A DNA stretch of 64,000 bases from Pseudoselenomonas ruminantium (GTDB lineage: Bacteria; Bacillota; Negativicutes; Selenomonadales; Selenomonadaceae): contig SVBX01000001.1 in the NCBI GenBank assembly GCA_015058655.1, positions 159,328 to 223,327 of the forward strand. Reading direction: 5' to 3'. A model generated the notes under the pieces. The model did no database searches, was not told the DNA's origin, and was given only the letters and a program-made list of their open reading frames with translations. How positions within the stretch are numbered: position 1 is the stretch's first letter; each line of letters begins with the position of its first letter. A program made the translations under genes and the position numbers. This document shows, one piece after another, positions 21,435 to 30,922 of the stretch.

Positions 21435-22259
21435 TTATTTGGTGATGTTCTTGCCGAACCACTTCTCGGAAATCCTGCCCATGGTGCCGTCCTTCTTCAT
21501 CTCGTTCAGCACCTTCTGCACCTCGTCGCGGAGCTGCTGGTTATCCTTGGCAAAGCCAATGCCGAAGGTGCTTACAGGGCCTACAGCCACATCCACGGCC
21601 TCCAGCTTGTCAGCGTGCTTGCTCATGTAGTAGCGGCCCACAATCTCATCACCCACCACGGCATCAATGCGGCCATTCTCCAAATCCATGAAGGCAGAGA
21701 CGAAGTCGGAATACTTCTTGACTTCCTTGACTTCCTTCTTGAAGAAATCATTGCCATCCATATATTCTTCGGAAGTGCTGGCGCTCTGGGTGCCTACTAC
21801 CTTGCCAGCCAGGCTCTTCTCATCTTTGATGGAAGTCTCGCCCTTCTTCACGAAGATAATCTGGCGGTTATCCATATAGGGGTCGGAGAAGAGCATATTC
21901 TCCTTGCGCTTCTCGGTGATGTCCAGGCCGTTCCAGAGCACATCCACGCGGCCGCTCTTGAGCTCGGCCTCCTTGCTGGACCAGTCGATGGCCTTGAACT
22001 CCACCTCGCGGCCCAGGCGCTTGGTGGCCTCCTTGGCCAGGTCAATGTCGAAGCCCGTGATCTGCCCGTCCTCGCCCTTGAAGCCCATGGGCGGGAAATT
22101 GTCATCAAGGCCTACCACGATGGCCTTGCCTGCAGAAGCTGAGGAAGAAGAACCAGGATTCGAAGCATTCTGCTGTCCGCCGCAGCCTGCCGCCACCATC
22201 ATCGCAGCTGCCATGCCCGCAGCCAGCAATCTCTGCCATTTCATAAACATCGCTCCCAT
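21435..22259 (-). CDS. Amino acid ABC transporter substrate-binding lipoprotein
   Basis: Lipobox-like AAGCGG; DDNFPPMGFKGEDGQITGFDIDLAKEATKRLG. Confidence 0.88.
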   Translation of the reverse strand: MGAMFMKWQRLLAAGMAAAMMVAAGCGGQQNASNPGSSSSASAGKAIVVGLDDNFPPMGFKGEDGQITGFDIDLAKEATKRLGREVEFKAIDWSSKEAELKSGRVDVLWNGLDITEKRKENMLFSDPYMDNRQIIFVKKGETSIKDEKSLAGKVVGTQSASTSEEYMDGNDFFKKEVKEVKKYSDFVSAFMDLENGRIDAVVGDEIVGRYYMSKHADKLEAVDVAVGPVSTFGIGFAKDNQQLRDEVQKVLNEMKKDGTMGRISEKWFGKNITK

Positions 22260-22334
22260 CTCTCACTTTATCATATTAAAGCACTAATACAGGGTTATTA
22301 TACCTAAGAGTTGTAATATTGTCAAGAAATCCAC

Positions 22335-22370
22335 GAAAATAAACCGGTCAGTTACGACCGGTTTATTTTC
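22335..22370. terminator. Bidirectional terminator
   Basis: GAAAATAAACCGGTC-agtta-cGACCGGTTTATTTTC. Confidence 0.8.
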
Positions 22371-22383
22371 ATTCGCTCACTTA

Positions 22384-23784
22384 TCAGAAACCATTCTGCT
22401 CGCTGACCTTTTTCATCCAGTACCCTGATTTCTTGATAGTCTTCTTCTGAGTCGCCAGTTCCACGGCAATGAAGCCATAGCGATTCTTATAGGCATTCTT
22501 CCAGGACCAGCAATCTATGGGCGTCCACATATGGTAGCCAAAACAATTGGAACCTTCCTCTATGCCTTTGTGCAGCCAGGCCAGATGCTCTTCCAGGAAA
22601 TCGATGCGATAATCATCCTCTATGAAACCATCCTGATTGCAGAATCTTTCTTCTCCTTCTACCCCCATGCCGTTTTCTGAGATAAACCACGGGATATTGC
22701 CATACTTTTCCTTCATAGTGATTGCTATATCGTAAATTGCGCGTGGATATATTTCCCAGCCGCGATAAGGATTCATGCGCGCCTCCGGGTCCTCGTACTC
22801 CTCGAAGTACTTTTCCGGCAGCCAGCCGCCTGACTGATCGAAAGCCTTATCCCTGGCTTTGGCCCTGAAAGGATGGTAATAATTCACCCCCAGGAAGTCC
22901 ACGGTATTCTCCCGTATCACTTCCAGTTCCTTGGGCAGGGACTCCCACAGCACGCCATCCTTCTCCAGGGTGGCAACCAATTTCTCTGGGAAACGCCCCT
23001 TGAGGGCAGGCTCCAGGAAGAGATTGTTTTTGAAATCTTCGGCAAACTCAGCTGCTCTCACATCCTCTTCACGATCAGAGCGCGGATAAGCAGGTGTCAG
23101 ATTAAGCACTATGCCAATCCTGCCGCCCTGCCTGCCACAAGCCGAGTCACGGAAGGCTTTGATGGCTTTGGCTGAGGCCAGGTTGAGATTGTATATTACC
23201 TGGCAGGCTTTTTTCCCATCCACCAGGTTGGGATAGTGGAACTGATAAAGGTACTCGCCCTCTGCCACCACCATAGGCTCGTTGAAAGTCACCCAGTCTT
23301 TCACCAAATCCCCAAACAGGTCAAAGCATTTCCGGGCGAAGATGGCGAACAGCTCCACCACATGCCTGGACTCCCAGCCGCCATACTTATCATAGAGTTC
23401 CACCGGCAAGTCAAAATGATGCAGATTGATGATTGGGCGAATCCCCTGGCGGATAAATTCCTCCAGCATGGCACGATAGAACCCTGCAGCCTCCTCATCA
23501 GTCTCCCCGGTTTCAAAATCCTTCAGCAGCCTTGTCCACTGAATGGAGGTACGCACGGAATTCAGCCCGATTTCCTTCATCAAAGCTATGTCGCGCACAT
23601 AATCGTTATAAAAATTCGAGGTGACATCAGGCCCTACGCCGTCCCAGAAAGCCTCCGGCTCCGTATCATACCAATAGTCGAATACATTGCGGTGCAGCTT
23701 ATGGAAGCGTCCTTCTGTCTGAGGGCCGGAGGTAGCAGCCCCCCACCAAAACCCCTTGGGGAATTCATGCTTCATGGAACTCAT
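22384..23784 (-). CDS. GH1 6-phospho-beta-glucosidase
   Basis: FPKGFWWGAATSGPQTEG, TFNEPMV, ISENGMG; linked to PTS genes. Confidence 0.92.
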   Translation of the reverse strand: MSSMKHEFPKGFWWGAATSGPQTEGRFHKLHRNVFDYWYDTEPEAFWDGVGPDVTSNFYNDYVRDIALMKEIGLNSVRTSIQWTRLLKDFETGETDEEAAGFYRAMLEEFIRQGIRPIINLHHFDLPVELYDKYGGWESRHVVELFAIFARKCFDLFGDLVKDWVTFNEPMVVAEGEYLYQFHYPNLVDGKKACQVIYNLNLASAKAIKAFRDSACGRQGGRIGIVLNLTPAYPRSDREEDVRAAEFAEDFKNNLFLEPALKGRFPEKLVATLEKDGVLWESLPKELEVIRENTVDFLGVNYYHPFRAKARDKAFDQSGGWLPEKYFEEYEDPEARMNPYRGWEIYPRAIYDIAITMKEKYGNIPWFISENGMGVEGEERFCNQDGFIEDDYRIDFLEEHLAWLHKGIEEGSNCFGYHMWTPIDCWSWKNAYKNRYGFIAVELATQKKTIKKSGYWMKKVSEQNGF

Positions 23785-24110
23785 CCCTTCTTGCCAAGAT
23801 TCTCATACATATCCACCATCAGCTGCGCCATATCTCGCACAGCCAGAGCCGTCATGAAATGATCCTGGGCGTGGATGAGCAATATGGATTTTTCCACCGG
23901 CTGCCCGTCACACTCTGCAGAAATCATGGCCGTCTGTATATCATGGGCTTCGCCTATCTCCTGCCCGGCCTCCTTGATCTTTGCCCGGGCGCCGCTGACA
24001 TCTCCCGTCCTCAGAAGATCCCTTACAGCTTCTATGACCATAGAGCGTCCGTTCCCCGCGTGAAGGATCAGCTGCATAGACTGTTCTACCGTCTTTTCAT
24101 CCATTATCAA
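23781..24110 (-). CDS. PTS lactose/cellobiose-type IIA
   Basis: ILHAGNGRSMVIEAVRDLLRTGD...LLIHAQDHFMTALAVRDMAQLMVDMY. Confidence 0.9.
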   Translation of the reverse strand: MIMDEKTVEQSMQLILHAGNGRSMVIEAVRDLLRTGDVSGARAKIKEAGQEIGEAHDIQTAMISAECDGQPVEKSILLIHAQDHFMTALAVRDMAQLMVDMYENLGKKG

Positions 24111-25450
24111 GACTCCTCCTCATCTATCTCTTCATCTTTCATCTTATTAGCCGCAATGACAAAGGGAGCGTAAATCACGATATCCATCAGCAGCCACACC
24201 AGCTGCAGCACCCCGCCCATCACCGAGCCTGTGCCAATGGTCCCGCCAAAGAAAAGCGGCATCGTCCAGGGGACCACATACTTGAACACCGGCACCAGCC
24301 CTGCAGAAATTGCCAGCCAGCCTACCACAGTATTGGCCAGGGGAGCCAGTATATAAGGCACCAGAAGGATGGGATTGAGCACAATGGGCAAGCCGAAGGC
24401 AATGGGTTCCTGGATATTGAAGAGCATGGCAGGGAAGCCCAGCTTTGCCACCGCCCTCCAGCTATCACGCTTGGAAAAGAGGAAAATAGCTATCAGCAGC
24501 CCCATGATGTGCATGAGACCCGCCTCGAAAAAGCCATTGCTGAATATATAGGCAGCATCCCCGGCCTGATTGGCCAGCTGGGCAGGCATATACACCATGT
24601 TCTGTATGGCAGCCGTAACATTATGCCCATGTATGCCAAACCACCAGAAAAACCAGGCAATGCCCTGATACAGGATAGAAAAGCCAATGCCCTGGGAGAA
24701 TCCCATCAGGGGCGCCTGAATGACAGCATAGATGAGATCGTTCAATGCCTTCTTGTCCAGGAACTGGGCCTGGGACAAAATCGTGGCAAGCACCGTGAAC
24801 AGCGATAAGGTGATGAAGACAGGCACCAGCACAGCGAATGATTTGGATACGGCAGGGGGGACGGTATCCGGCATCTTGATGCGTATCTTTTCGTTCTTGG
24901 ACAGCTTCACGAAGAGCCAGGAAGCTGCCGTAGCCACGATGATCGAAGTCAGCACAGCTTTATTGCCGAAATAGTCCAGGCTGAAAGCTCCCATGACATC
25001 GCCTGCCTTGCCAGTCACCTGCTGGGGAGTCATGATGATGAAGGCTCCCATAGAGGTAAGGGCTGTGGCAAACTTGTCACCGCCCCAGATTCCTCCCAGG
25101 CGATAGGAAAAAGCTGCCACCAGCAAAAAAGAGAAAATGCCAAAACCCACGGTCACCACATTGTTGCAGAGGCCCTGCAGCATCTGCATGACAGCCACGA
25201 AGCCCGAAGCCTTGTAGGCTTCACCGGACAGCCCCGTGAGAGCCTGCCCCAGATTCAGGCCATCCTCGCCCATGATCGTGCCCCAGGGGTCCAGCACCAC
25301 CCATTCGATGATGCCGAAGAAGGAACCCACGATAATGAAGGGCAGCAGCATGGAGAACGCATCGCGCATGGCCAGGAGATACCGATTGCCGGAAATCCTG
25401 TTTGCCAGCGGCATCATGACCTGCTCAAATCTTGAGATAACGGAATCCAT
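24107..25450 (-). CDS. PTS cellobiose-type IIC
   Basis: Multi-TM; NRYLLAMRDAFSMLLPFIIVGSFFGIIEWV; FNIQEPIAFGLPIVLNPIL. Confidence 0.92.
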   Translation of the reverse strand: MDSVISRFEQVMMPLANRISGNRYLLAMRDAFSMLLPFIIVGSFFGIIEWVVLDPWGTIMGEDGLNLGQALTGLSGEAYKASGFVAVMQMLQGLCNNVVTVGFGIFSFLLVAAFSYRLGGIWGGDKFATALTSMGAFIIMTPQQVTGKAGDVMGAFSLDYFGNKAVLTSIIVATAASWLFVKLSKNEKIRIKMPDTVPPAVSKSFAVLVPVFITLSLFTVLATILSQAQFLDKKALNDLIYAVIQAPLMGFSQGIGFSILYQGIAWFFWWFGIHGHNVTAAIQNMVYMPAQLANQAGDAAYIFSNGFFEAGLMHIMGLLIAIFLFSKRDSWRAVAKLGFPAMLFNIQEPIAFGLPIVLNPILLVPYILAPLANTVVGWLAISAGLVPVFKYVVPWTMPLFFGGTIGTGSVMGGVLQLVWLLMDIVIYAPFVIAANKMKDEEIDEEES

Positions 25451-25538
25451 CGTTCATCCTCCTAAAGACGCTTTGCAGGGAGGGACTGGCAGCGCCAGCC
25501 TTGGCCGCCGCACAATCCCTCTGCCTGAAAATAACAGT

Positions 25539-25841
25539 TCACCCCACCAGCTTCAAGGCCTTGTCCAGCACCTTTTCGCCTCTGATCATACCGTAATCCC
25601 TCATATCTATGACTTCCACAGGGCATTTGCCGGCCACGATCTTTTTCACATCCTCCAGCATATGACGGATCTGGGGTCCCAGGAGCACCACATCTGCCGT
25701 ATCAGCCTTCTGATCCAGCACCTCCACAGAAAAAGCCTCGATATGCGCATCAGCCATGCCCCTTTTTTCTGCTGCCTCCTCCATCTTCTTCACCAGGATG
25801 GAAGTGGACATCCCCGCATTGCACACCAGATAAATGTTCAT
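25539..25841 (-). CDS. PTS cellobiose-type IIB
   Basis: NIYLVCNAGMSTSILVKKMEEAAEKRG phosphocysteine loop. Confidence 0.92.
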   Translation of the reverse strand: MNIYLVCNAGMSTSILVKKMEEAAEKRGMADAHIEAFSVEVLDQKADTADVVLLGPQIRHMLEDVKKIVAGKCPVEVIDMRDYGMIRGEKVLDKALKLVG

Positions 25842-25897
25842 GATAATTCTCCTTCCTAAACAGCCGGAATCCCTGCGATCTTCACCGCTATGACTGT

Positions 25898-25927
25898 ATT
25901 ATATACCTTTCCTTATAACTTTGTCAA
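25898..25927 (-). promoter_or_regulatory. Sigma-70-type promoter for the PTS/GH1 operon
   Basis: Minus strand TTGACA-N18-TATAAT. Confidence 0.7.
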
Positions 25928-25946
25928 TAAAAGATATGTCTTTTAT
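25927..25946. promoter_or_regulatory. Candidate GntR operator palindrome
   Basis: ATAAAAGA-tatg-TCTTTTAT perfect 8-bp arms abutting the -35 box. Confidence 0.5.
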
Positions 25947-26164
25947 TTTATAAAATATTCCTATTGACAAAAGGGCATATCTTATCGTAACATCGAAAAT
26001 CATAGGATTCCCACAAGTCTATGAGCAGGGAGAAAACATGCAATCCTCCCCTTCCGGACAGCAAGGCCATTAGCGAGCAAAGCCCCTGCACCCGTACATC
26101 CTTTGATTTTCTGGTGGAAAAAATAGGGTTATGACGCTATAATGATAGTGAATATCTTTAAGGA

Positions 26165-26890
26165 ATGATAAGCATGCTGAAATACGAAAAAATTGCGGAC
26201 GACCTCTTGAAAGCCATCCGCAAGGGCCAATACTCCCCCGGTGAGCAGCTGCCTTTGGAAAAGGAGCTTTGCGAGAAATACCAGGTGAGCCGCATAACCA
26301 TCAAAAAAGCCATGGACGAATTAGTCCAGCAAGGCCTGGTCACCAAGCGGCGCGGCTCCGGCACCTTTGTCAAGACCCTGGAAGAAAACTACGCCAAGAG
26401 GCTGAGCCTGGGCACCAGCAATCAATTTTCCGGCTTCAAGCAGACCTATCCTGGCAAAAAGGTCAAAACAAAGGTCCTGCGCTTCGAAATCGTCCATCCT
26501 TCAGAAAAAGTTGCATCAAAGCTTCAGATGTCCACCAAGGACTTTGTCTATGACATCATCCGGGTGCGCTTCCTGGAAGATCTCCCCCTAGTGGTGGAAT
26601 ACACCATGATGCCCATCCAGCTGGTTCCCGGCATCCGCAATGAAATTCTGGAAGATTCCATCTACCAGCACATAGAAAAGACCCTGAAGCTGAATATACA
26701 ATCCGCGCATCGCACCATCCGCGCTGTCCGTTCCACTGAACTGGAACAAGCGGAACTTTGCATCCCGCCGGAAATGCCCATCTTGGAAATCGAGCAGGTG
26801 GCCTTCTTCAGTGACGGGCATCCATTCGAATACTCCATCTCTCATCATCGCGCTGACAAAAGCGAATTCTCTGCCATCAGCATCCGCTGA
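26165..26890 (+). CDS. GntR family (UTRA domain) transcriptional regulator
   Basis: YEKIADDLLKAIRKGQYSPGEQLPLEKELCEKYQVSRITIKKAMDELVQQGLVTKRRGSGTFV. Confidence 0.93.
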   Translation: MISMLKYEKIADDLLKAIRKGQYSPGEQLPLEKELCEKYQVSRITIKKAMDELVQQGLVTKRRGSGTFVKTLEENYAKRLSLGTSNQFSGFKQTYPGKKVKTKVLRFEIVHPSEKVASKLQMSTKDFVYDIIRVRFLEDLPLVVEYTMMPIQLVPGIRNEILEDSIYQHIEKTLKLNIQSAHRTIRAVRSTELEQAELCIPPEMPILEIEQVAFFSDGHPFEYSISHHRADKSEFSAISIR

Positions 26891-26895
26891 CAAGC

Positions 26896-26930
26896 AAAAA
26901 GCCTGCCCTTTTGCAAGAGCAGGCTTTTTA
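26896..26930. terminator. Bidirectional terminator
   Basis: AAAAAGCCTGC...GCAGGCTTTTT. Confidence 0.8.
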
Positions 26931-26935
26931 GCTTG

Positions 26936-28000
26936 TCATTTTGGATTATACTCGATGATCTTCAGCTCTGGATGGTCGTTGAGGTTGATGAGCTGCTCAT
27001 CCTCGTTGCTGATGATGGGCTGGCCCGCGTAATCCTTGGGATAAGCGGCGATGATCCCCTTGGTGCCGTCATTGAGCATAACCTTCGAGCCCAGGAAAGC
27101 ATCCGTGATATGGGTGAGCACGGGCATGCAGACACCTGGGTCAAGAGTGGTGAACATATGCTCCGTAAGGTAGGCAATGGCAGTGAAGGGAGTCTCCTTC
27201 ACAAAGCCCTCCCGCTCCGTGGTGATATTATCATAAATATCGGCTACGGCAATTATGCGGGCGTATTCATGTATGTCCGCTCCCGTAGAGCCGAAGGGGA
27301 AACCGCTGCCATCCATACGCTCGTGATGCTGCAAGACAGCCAGCTTCACCCCATCGGAAAGATTCGGAAGGGAATTCACCACCTGCTGACCATCCACCGT
27401 GTGACGGATGTATTCTTCGTACTCCTCACTCGTAAGCCTGGACACATGCTTGTCCAAAAGCTTCTGGGAAAACCTGGTCTTGCCTATATCATGCAAGAAG
27501 CCAGCCAGTATGATATCCTGGGTCTTCTGCCTGCCAAAGCGCATCCATTTGGCAATCACGCCGGCCAGGATAGATACCCGAAGGGAATGGTTGTAGATAT
27601 CGCTTGCCAGGTGGTTAAGCTCATAGAGATAATCAATCGCCCCGCTGTTCTTTGCCATAGGCGTCACATCATTTTGGATGATGGCATTAGTCTCCGCCAC
27701 AGGCACTTCTCCTGTTTTATTGGTATCCTCAAAAATCTGCTTGGCGCTGCTCACCACCCCCTCATACTCCTGCAAGAAGGCATTGCTCCGGCTGAAGATG
27801 GAGGTGGCAACCAGATAGTTCTGGCTCAGCTCATATTCATCTTTCACATAGACAACAGGTATATTGAGAAACTCAAGCCTGGTGATATGCGCTTTGGTGA
27901 GCAAAGTATTTTCTGACAAGACCACGATCATATCATCATTGATGATGGTCCTTGCCAGTGTCATGCCAGGCTTCAGGTCTTCCACTGATACTGCGCGCAC
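26936..28000 (-). CDS. HD-GYP domain protein (putative c-di-GMP phosphodiesterase)
   Basis: HDIGKTRFSQKLLDK...HHERMDGSGFPFGSTGADIHEYARIIAVADIYDN. Confidence 0.9.
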   Translation of the reverse strand: MRAVSVEDLKPGMTLARTIINDDMIVVLSENTLLTKAHITRLEFLNIPVVYVKDEYELSQNYLVATSIFSRSNAFLQEYEGVVSSAKQIFEDTNKTGEVPVAETNAIIQNDVTPMAKNSGAIDYLYELNHLASDIYNHSLRVSILAGVIAKWMRFGRQKTQDIILAGFLHDIGKTRFSQKLLDKHVSRLTSEEYEEYIRHTVDGQQVVNSLPNLSDGVKLAVLQHHERMDGSGFPFGSTGADIHEYARIIAVADIYDNITTEREGFVKETPFTAIAYLTEHMFTTLDPGVCMPVLTHITDAFLGSKVMLNDGTKGIIAAYPKDYAGQPIISNEDEQLINLNDHPELKIIEYNPK

Positions 28001-28102
28001 GATAAATCCCCTCCTAAAATCCGCCCTTCCTCTAGGGGTATAATTCTACCTCCAGCAATTAAAACCTGCCGCAGGGAAAAATAATCATAGGCACAGGCAA
28101 AT

Positions 28103-28137
28103 AAAAGCCGCAGCCTCCATGCAGAAGCTGCGGTTTT
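28103..28137 (-). terminator. Terminator after MCP gene
   Basis: AAAACCGCAGCTTCTGC...GCTGCGGCTTTT hairpin. Confidence 0.7.
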
Positions 28138-28151
28138 CTTCCTATGCGCTC

Positions 28152-29861
28152 TTACAATTTGAACCTTGCCACTTGCTGCAAGAGTTTCTTGGTTCCCTCC
28201 AGCGAAGCGGTAACCCTTTCCATGATGGTATTGGCATTGCCTGCCATATCCGTCACCTTTTCCGCAATGCGGGTGTTGCCCATGGCCCCCTCGTGAGCAG
28301 CCTTGGCAATCTCATCCATGGCCACGCTCATGTTACCGATATCGGCGGTGAGCTTGTCGGCGGATTCCGCGCTCTGGCGGGTAAAGCCATTGAGATAAGC
28401 TGCATCCTGCTTGTAACGCTCAGCAGTCTTGCCCATGGCATCGTAATCCACATGGACGGTGCCATCAATGAAATTCAGGATGTCAAAAGCTCCTTTGGAG
28501 AGATTTTCCACCGCCACGGTGACCTGGCTGGTAAGTCCCTTGATCGTGTCAGCGGTATGAGTGGACTGCTCGGCCAGCTTCCTGACTTCGTCTGCCACCA
28601 CGGCAAAGCCTCTGCCTGCTTCCCCCGCCCTGGCAGACTCGATGGCTGCATTCAAGGCCAGCAGGTTGGTCTGCTCGGCAATCTCGCTGATATCCCCCGT
28701 GAGCTCTTCGATCTTGCCCACCACCTTGGAAGACTCGATGGCTGTCTCAAGAGAAGCCTTGCTGTCTGCATAGAGCTTTTCCGCCGCCGCAATGGACTTG
28801 GCGGTGCTTTCCTGGAGCTTGCCTGCCCTCTCATCGATTTCTTCCGTATACCTCTGGCTCTTCCGCGCCTCGGCGGAATTTTCTTCGATAGAGGCCTTCA
28901 GCTGGTCGCTGAGGGTCTGCATGTTCACGGTAGAAGCGGCTGTTTCCTCCATGCCGGCAGCCATTTCCTCGGTGACAGCGGACATATCCTGGGCACTGTC
29001 ATTGAGGCTGGCAATGAGCTGCTGGATCTCTTCCACCATTTCCGCATTGCTTTCTGACTCCTGCTGGACATCTTTGAGCACTTTTCTCAAGGATTCCTGC
29101 ATAATGGACACTGCCTGCACCAGCTGGCCTATTTCATCCTGGCGTACAGTGAGTTCTTCAGGCATGGCATGGGTGAGATCCCCTTCAGCCACATTGTTCA
29201 GGCCATCCACCGTGCGTCTCAGCGGCCCCACGATGTCTTTGGCGATGTAGGTAGCGATTCCCAATCCCAAGGCCAGCCCCAGGACAATGATGACGATGAA
29301 TATCTTTATGGAACGGCTGTAGGCCTCATTATTGGCAGCGAAGAGCAGCTTGCCTTGGAACACATTGTCCGGGGTAAGCACGGACATCTGCCCGGAAATG
29401 CTGCCCACCGAACTCAATGACTCGAAGGCCTTGAGCCTATCCTCCTGGGTATTGCCCAGGTTCTCTACGCTCTTCACCTTCCCCTTGGCTTCACCCAGAG
29501 AAGCTTCCAACTGGCTGATAGCTTTCTGAGCCCGTTCACTGCGGTCAATTTCCTTTACCTTGGCAATATCGCCCTCGATGGCTGCCAGAGCGCCCTCCAT
29601 GTCCCCCACCAGGATCTTCTTTTCCTCCGGGGAGTAATTCTTCAAAAGGAGGTAGGCCACATCTGCATCCAATGTACGCAGCTGATTGTTGGCATCATTC
29701 AGGTATTGAGTAGTCATCAGGTTAGAGCTGTAGAGATCATCCACAGCCTGCTTTGACTGACCATTATAATAAATTCCCACGCCAGCTATGATGACAATGA
29801 TAAAAATCATAACTGCCGTCAGCAGCAGGATTTTGATTTTTACAGACAAATTTTCAAGCAT
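28152..29861 (-). CDS. Methyl-accepting chemotaxis protein
   Basis: 4HB-like sensor, HAMP, and [41 protein letters not shown] hairpin tip. Confidence 0.95.
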   Translation of the reverse strand: MLENLSVKIKILLLTAVMIFIIVIIAGVGIYYNGQSKQAVDDLYSSNLMTTQYLNDANNQLRTLDADVAYLLLKNYSPEEKKILVGDMEGALAAIEGDIAKVKEIDRSERAQKAISQLEASLGEAKGKVKSVENLGNTQEDRLKAFESLSSVGSISGQMSVLTPDNVFQGKLLFAANNEAYSRSIKIFIVIIVLGLALGLGIATYIAKDIVGPLRRTVDGLNNVAEGDLTHAMPEELTVRQDEIGQLVQAVSIMQESLRKVLKDVQQESESNAEMVEEIQQLIASLNDSAQDMSAVTEEMAAGMEETAASTVNMQTLSDQLKASIEENSAEARKSQRYTEEIDERAGKLQESTAKSIAAAEKLYADSKASLETAIESSKVVGKIEELTGDISEIAEQTNLLALNAAIESARAGEAGRGFAVVADEVRKLAEQSTHTADTIKGLTSQVTVAVENLSKGAFDILNFIDGTVHVDYDAMGKTAERYKQDAAYLNGFTRQSAESADKLTADIGNMSVAMDEIAKAAHEGAMGNTRIAEKVTDMAGNANTIMERVTASLEGTKKLLQQVARFKL

Positions 29862-29874
29862 CTACGCCGCCCCC

Positions 29875-30837
29875 TTATTTCGCAAACTGGGAGACATTCT
29901 CCCGGGTGATGGAAGTATAGGGCACCAGCACATTATCCGGTTTCTGTCCCTGCATGGACTGCTGCACCAGAGAAAAGACTCCCTTGGCCTGACCGGCTGC
30001 ATCCTGTTTCACCGTCTGGGCCATTTCCCCTGTCTTGATAGCAGCGAGAGCATCCCCCGTTGCATCTACCCCGGAAATCAATACGCCCGAAAGGCGCCCT
30101 GCTCCTTTCAGGGCAGCGATGGCTCCCATGGCCATGCCATCATTGCCGCAGATGACACCATCAATCTGTGGGAACATATCCAGCCACAGGGACATATCCT
30201 TCATGGCTTCAGCAGTGCTCCAGTTGGCATCAGCAAAAGCCAGGAGCTTCACATCCGAGCGCTTGTCAAGGCAGTATTTCTTGAAGCCCTCCCAGCGTCC
30301 CTCTGCTGCCGCATTGCCGCTGGCACCTTTGAGGTAGACCACCTTGGCCCCCTGGGGCAGCCTCGCTGCCATAAATTCCCCTTGCATCCTGCCAGCTTCC
30401 AGATCATCTGAATAAGACTTGGAATACTCTCCTCCATCAGGGAAGCGATTCACGCAGACAATGGGAATCCCCATCTCATTAGCCTTCTGCACGGTAGGCA
30501 CGATAGAGGCACTATCCGCCGGCAAAAGCACGATCGCGGAAGGCTTTTTCTCCAGTGCTTCATTCAGCTGATCTATCTGGAAGTTGCCATCGTTCTTCCC
30601 ATCCAGGTACTCAACCTGCCAACCGGTACTGCTTGCCTGGGCCTTGAACTCATCCCGCAGCGTATCGGTGAAACCGTCCCCATCCTTGTAATTGGCATAG
30701 ATGACCGTACCGCTGCCGCCTCCGGCAGAACCGCCGCAACCGGCCAGAGCCATGACCGTCAATGCCAGGGCAGCTGTTGCTCCCAATGCTTTCTTCCTTA
30801 GCATAGATACCGACCTCCCATAAAAGCCCAAAGGCAA
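29875..30837 (-). CDS. Ribose/galactose-type periplasmic sugar-binding protein (Peripla_BP_4-like)
   Basis: Lipobox LAGCGG; IVLLPADSASIVPTVQKANEMGIPIVCVNRF; DGVICGNDGMAMGAIAAL. Confidence 0.85.
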   Translation of the reverse strand: MPLGFYGRSVSMLRKKALGATAALALTVMALAGCGGSAGGGSGTVIYANYKDGDGFTDTLRDEFKAQASSTGWQVEYLDGKNDGNFQIDQLNEALEKKPSAIVLLPADSASIVPTVQKANEMGIPIVCVNRFPDGGEYSKSYSDDLEAGRMQGEFMAARLPQGAKVVYLKGASGNAAAEGRWEGFKKYCLDKRSDVKLLAFADANWSTAEAMKDMSLWLDMFPQIDGVICGNDGMAMGAIAALKGAGRLSGVLISGVDATGDALAAIKTGEMAQTVKQDAAGQAKGVFSLVQQSMQGQKPDNVLVPYTSITRENVSQFAK

Positions 30838-30890
30838 CTCTACGGGGAATTATTTCGTTAAGAACCGCCAAAATTCCTACTGCGCAAATT

Positions 30891-30922
30891 AAAAGCAGGA
30901 AGAAAATTTTCCTCCTGCTTTT
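30891..30922. terminator. Terminator after the sensor kinase gene
   Basis: AAAAGCAGGA...TCCTGCTTTT. Confidence 0.7.
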
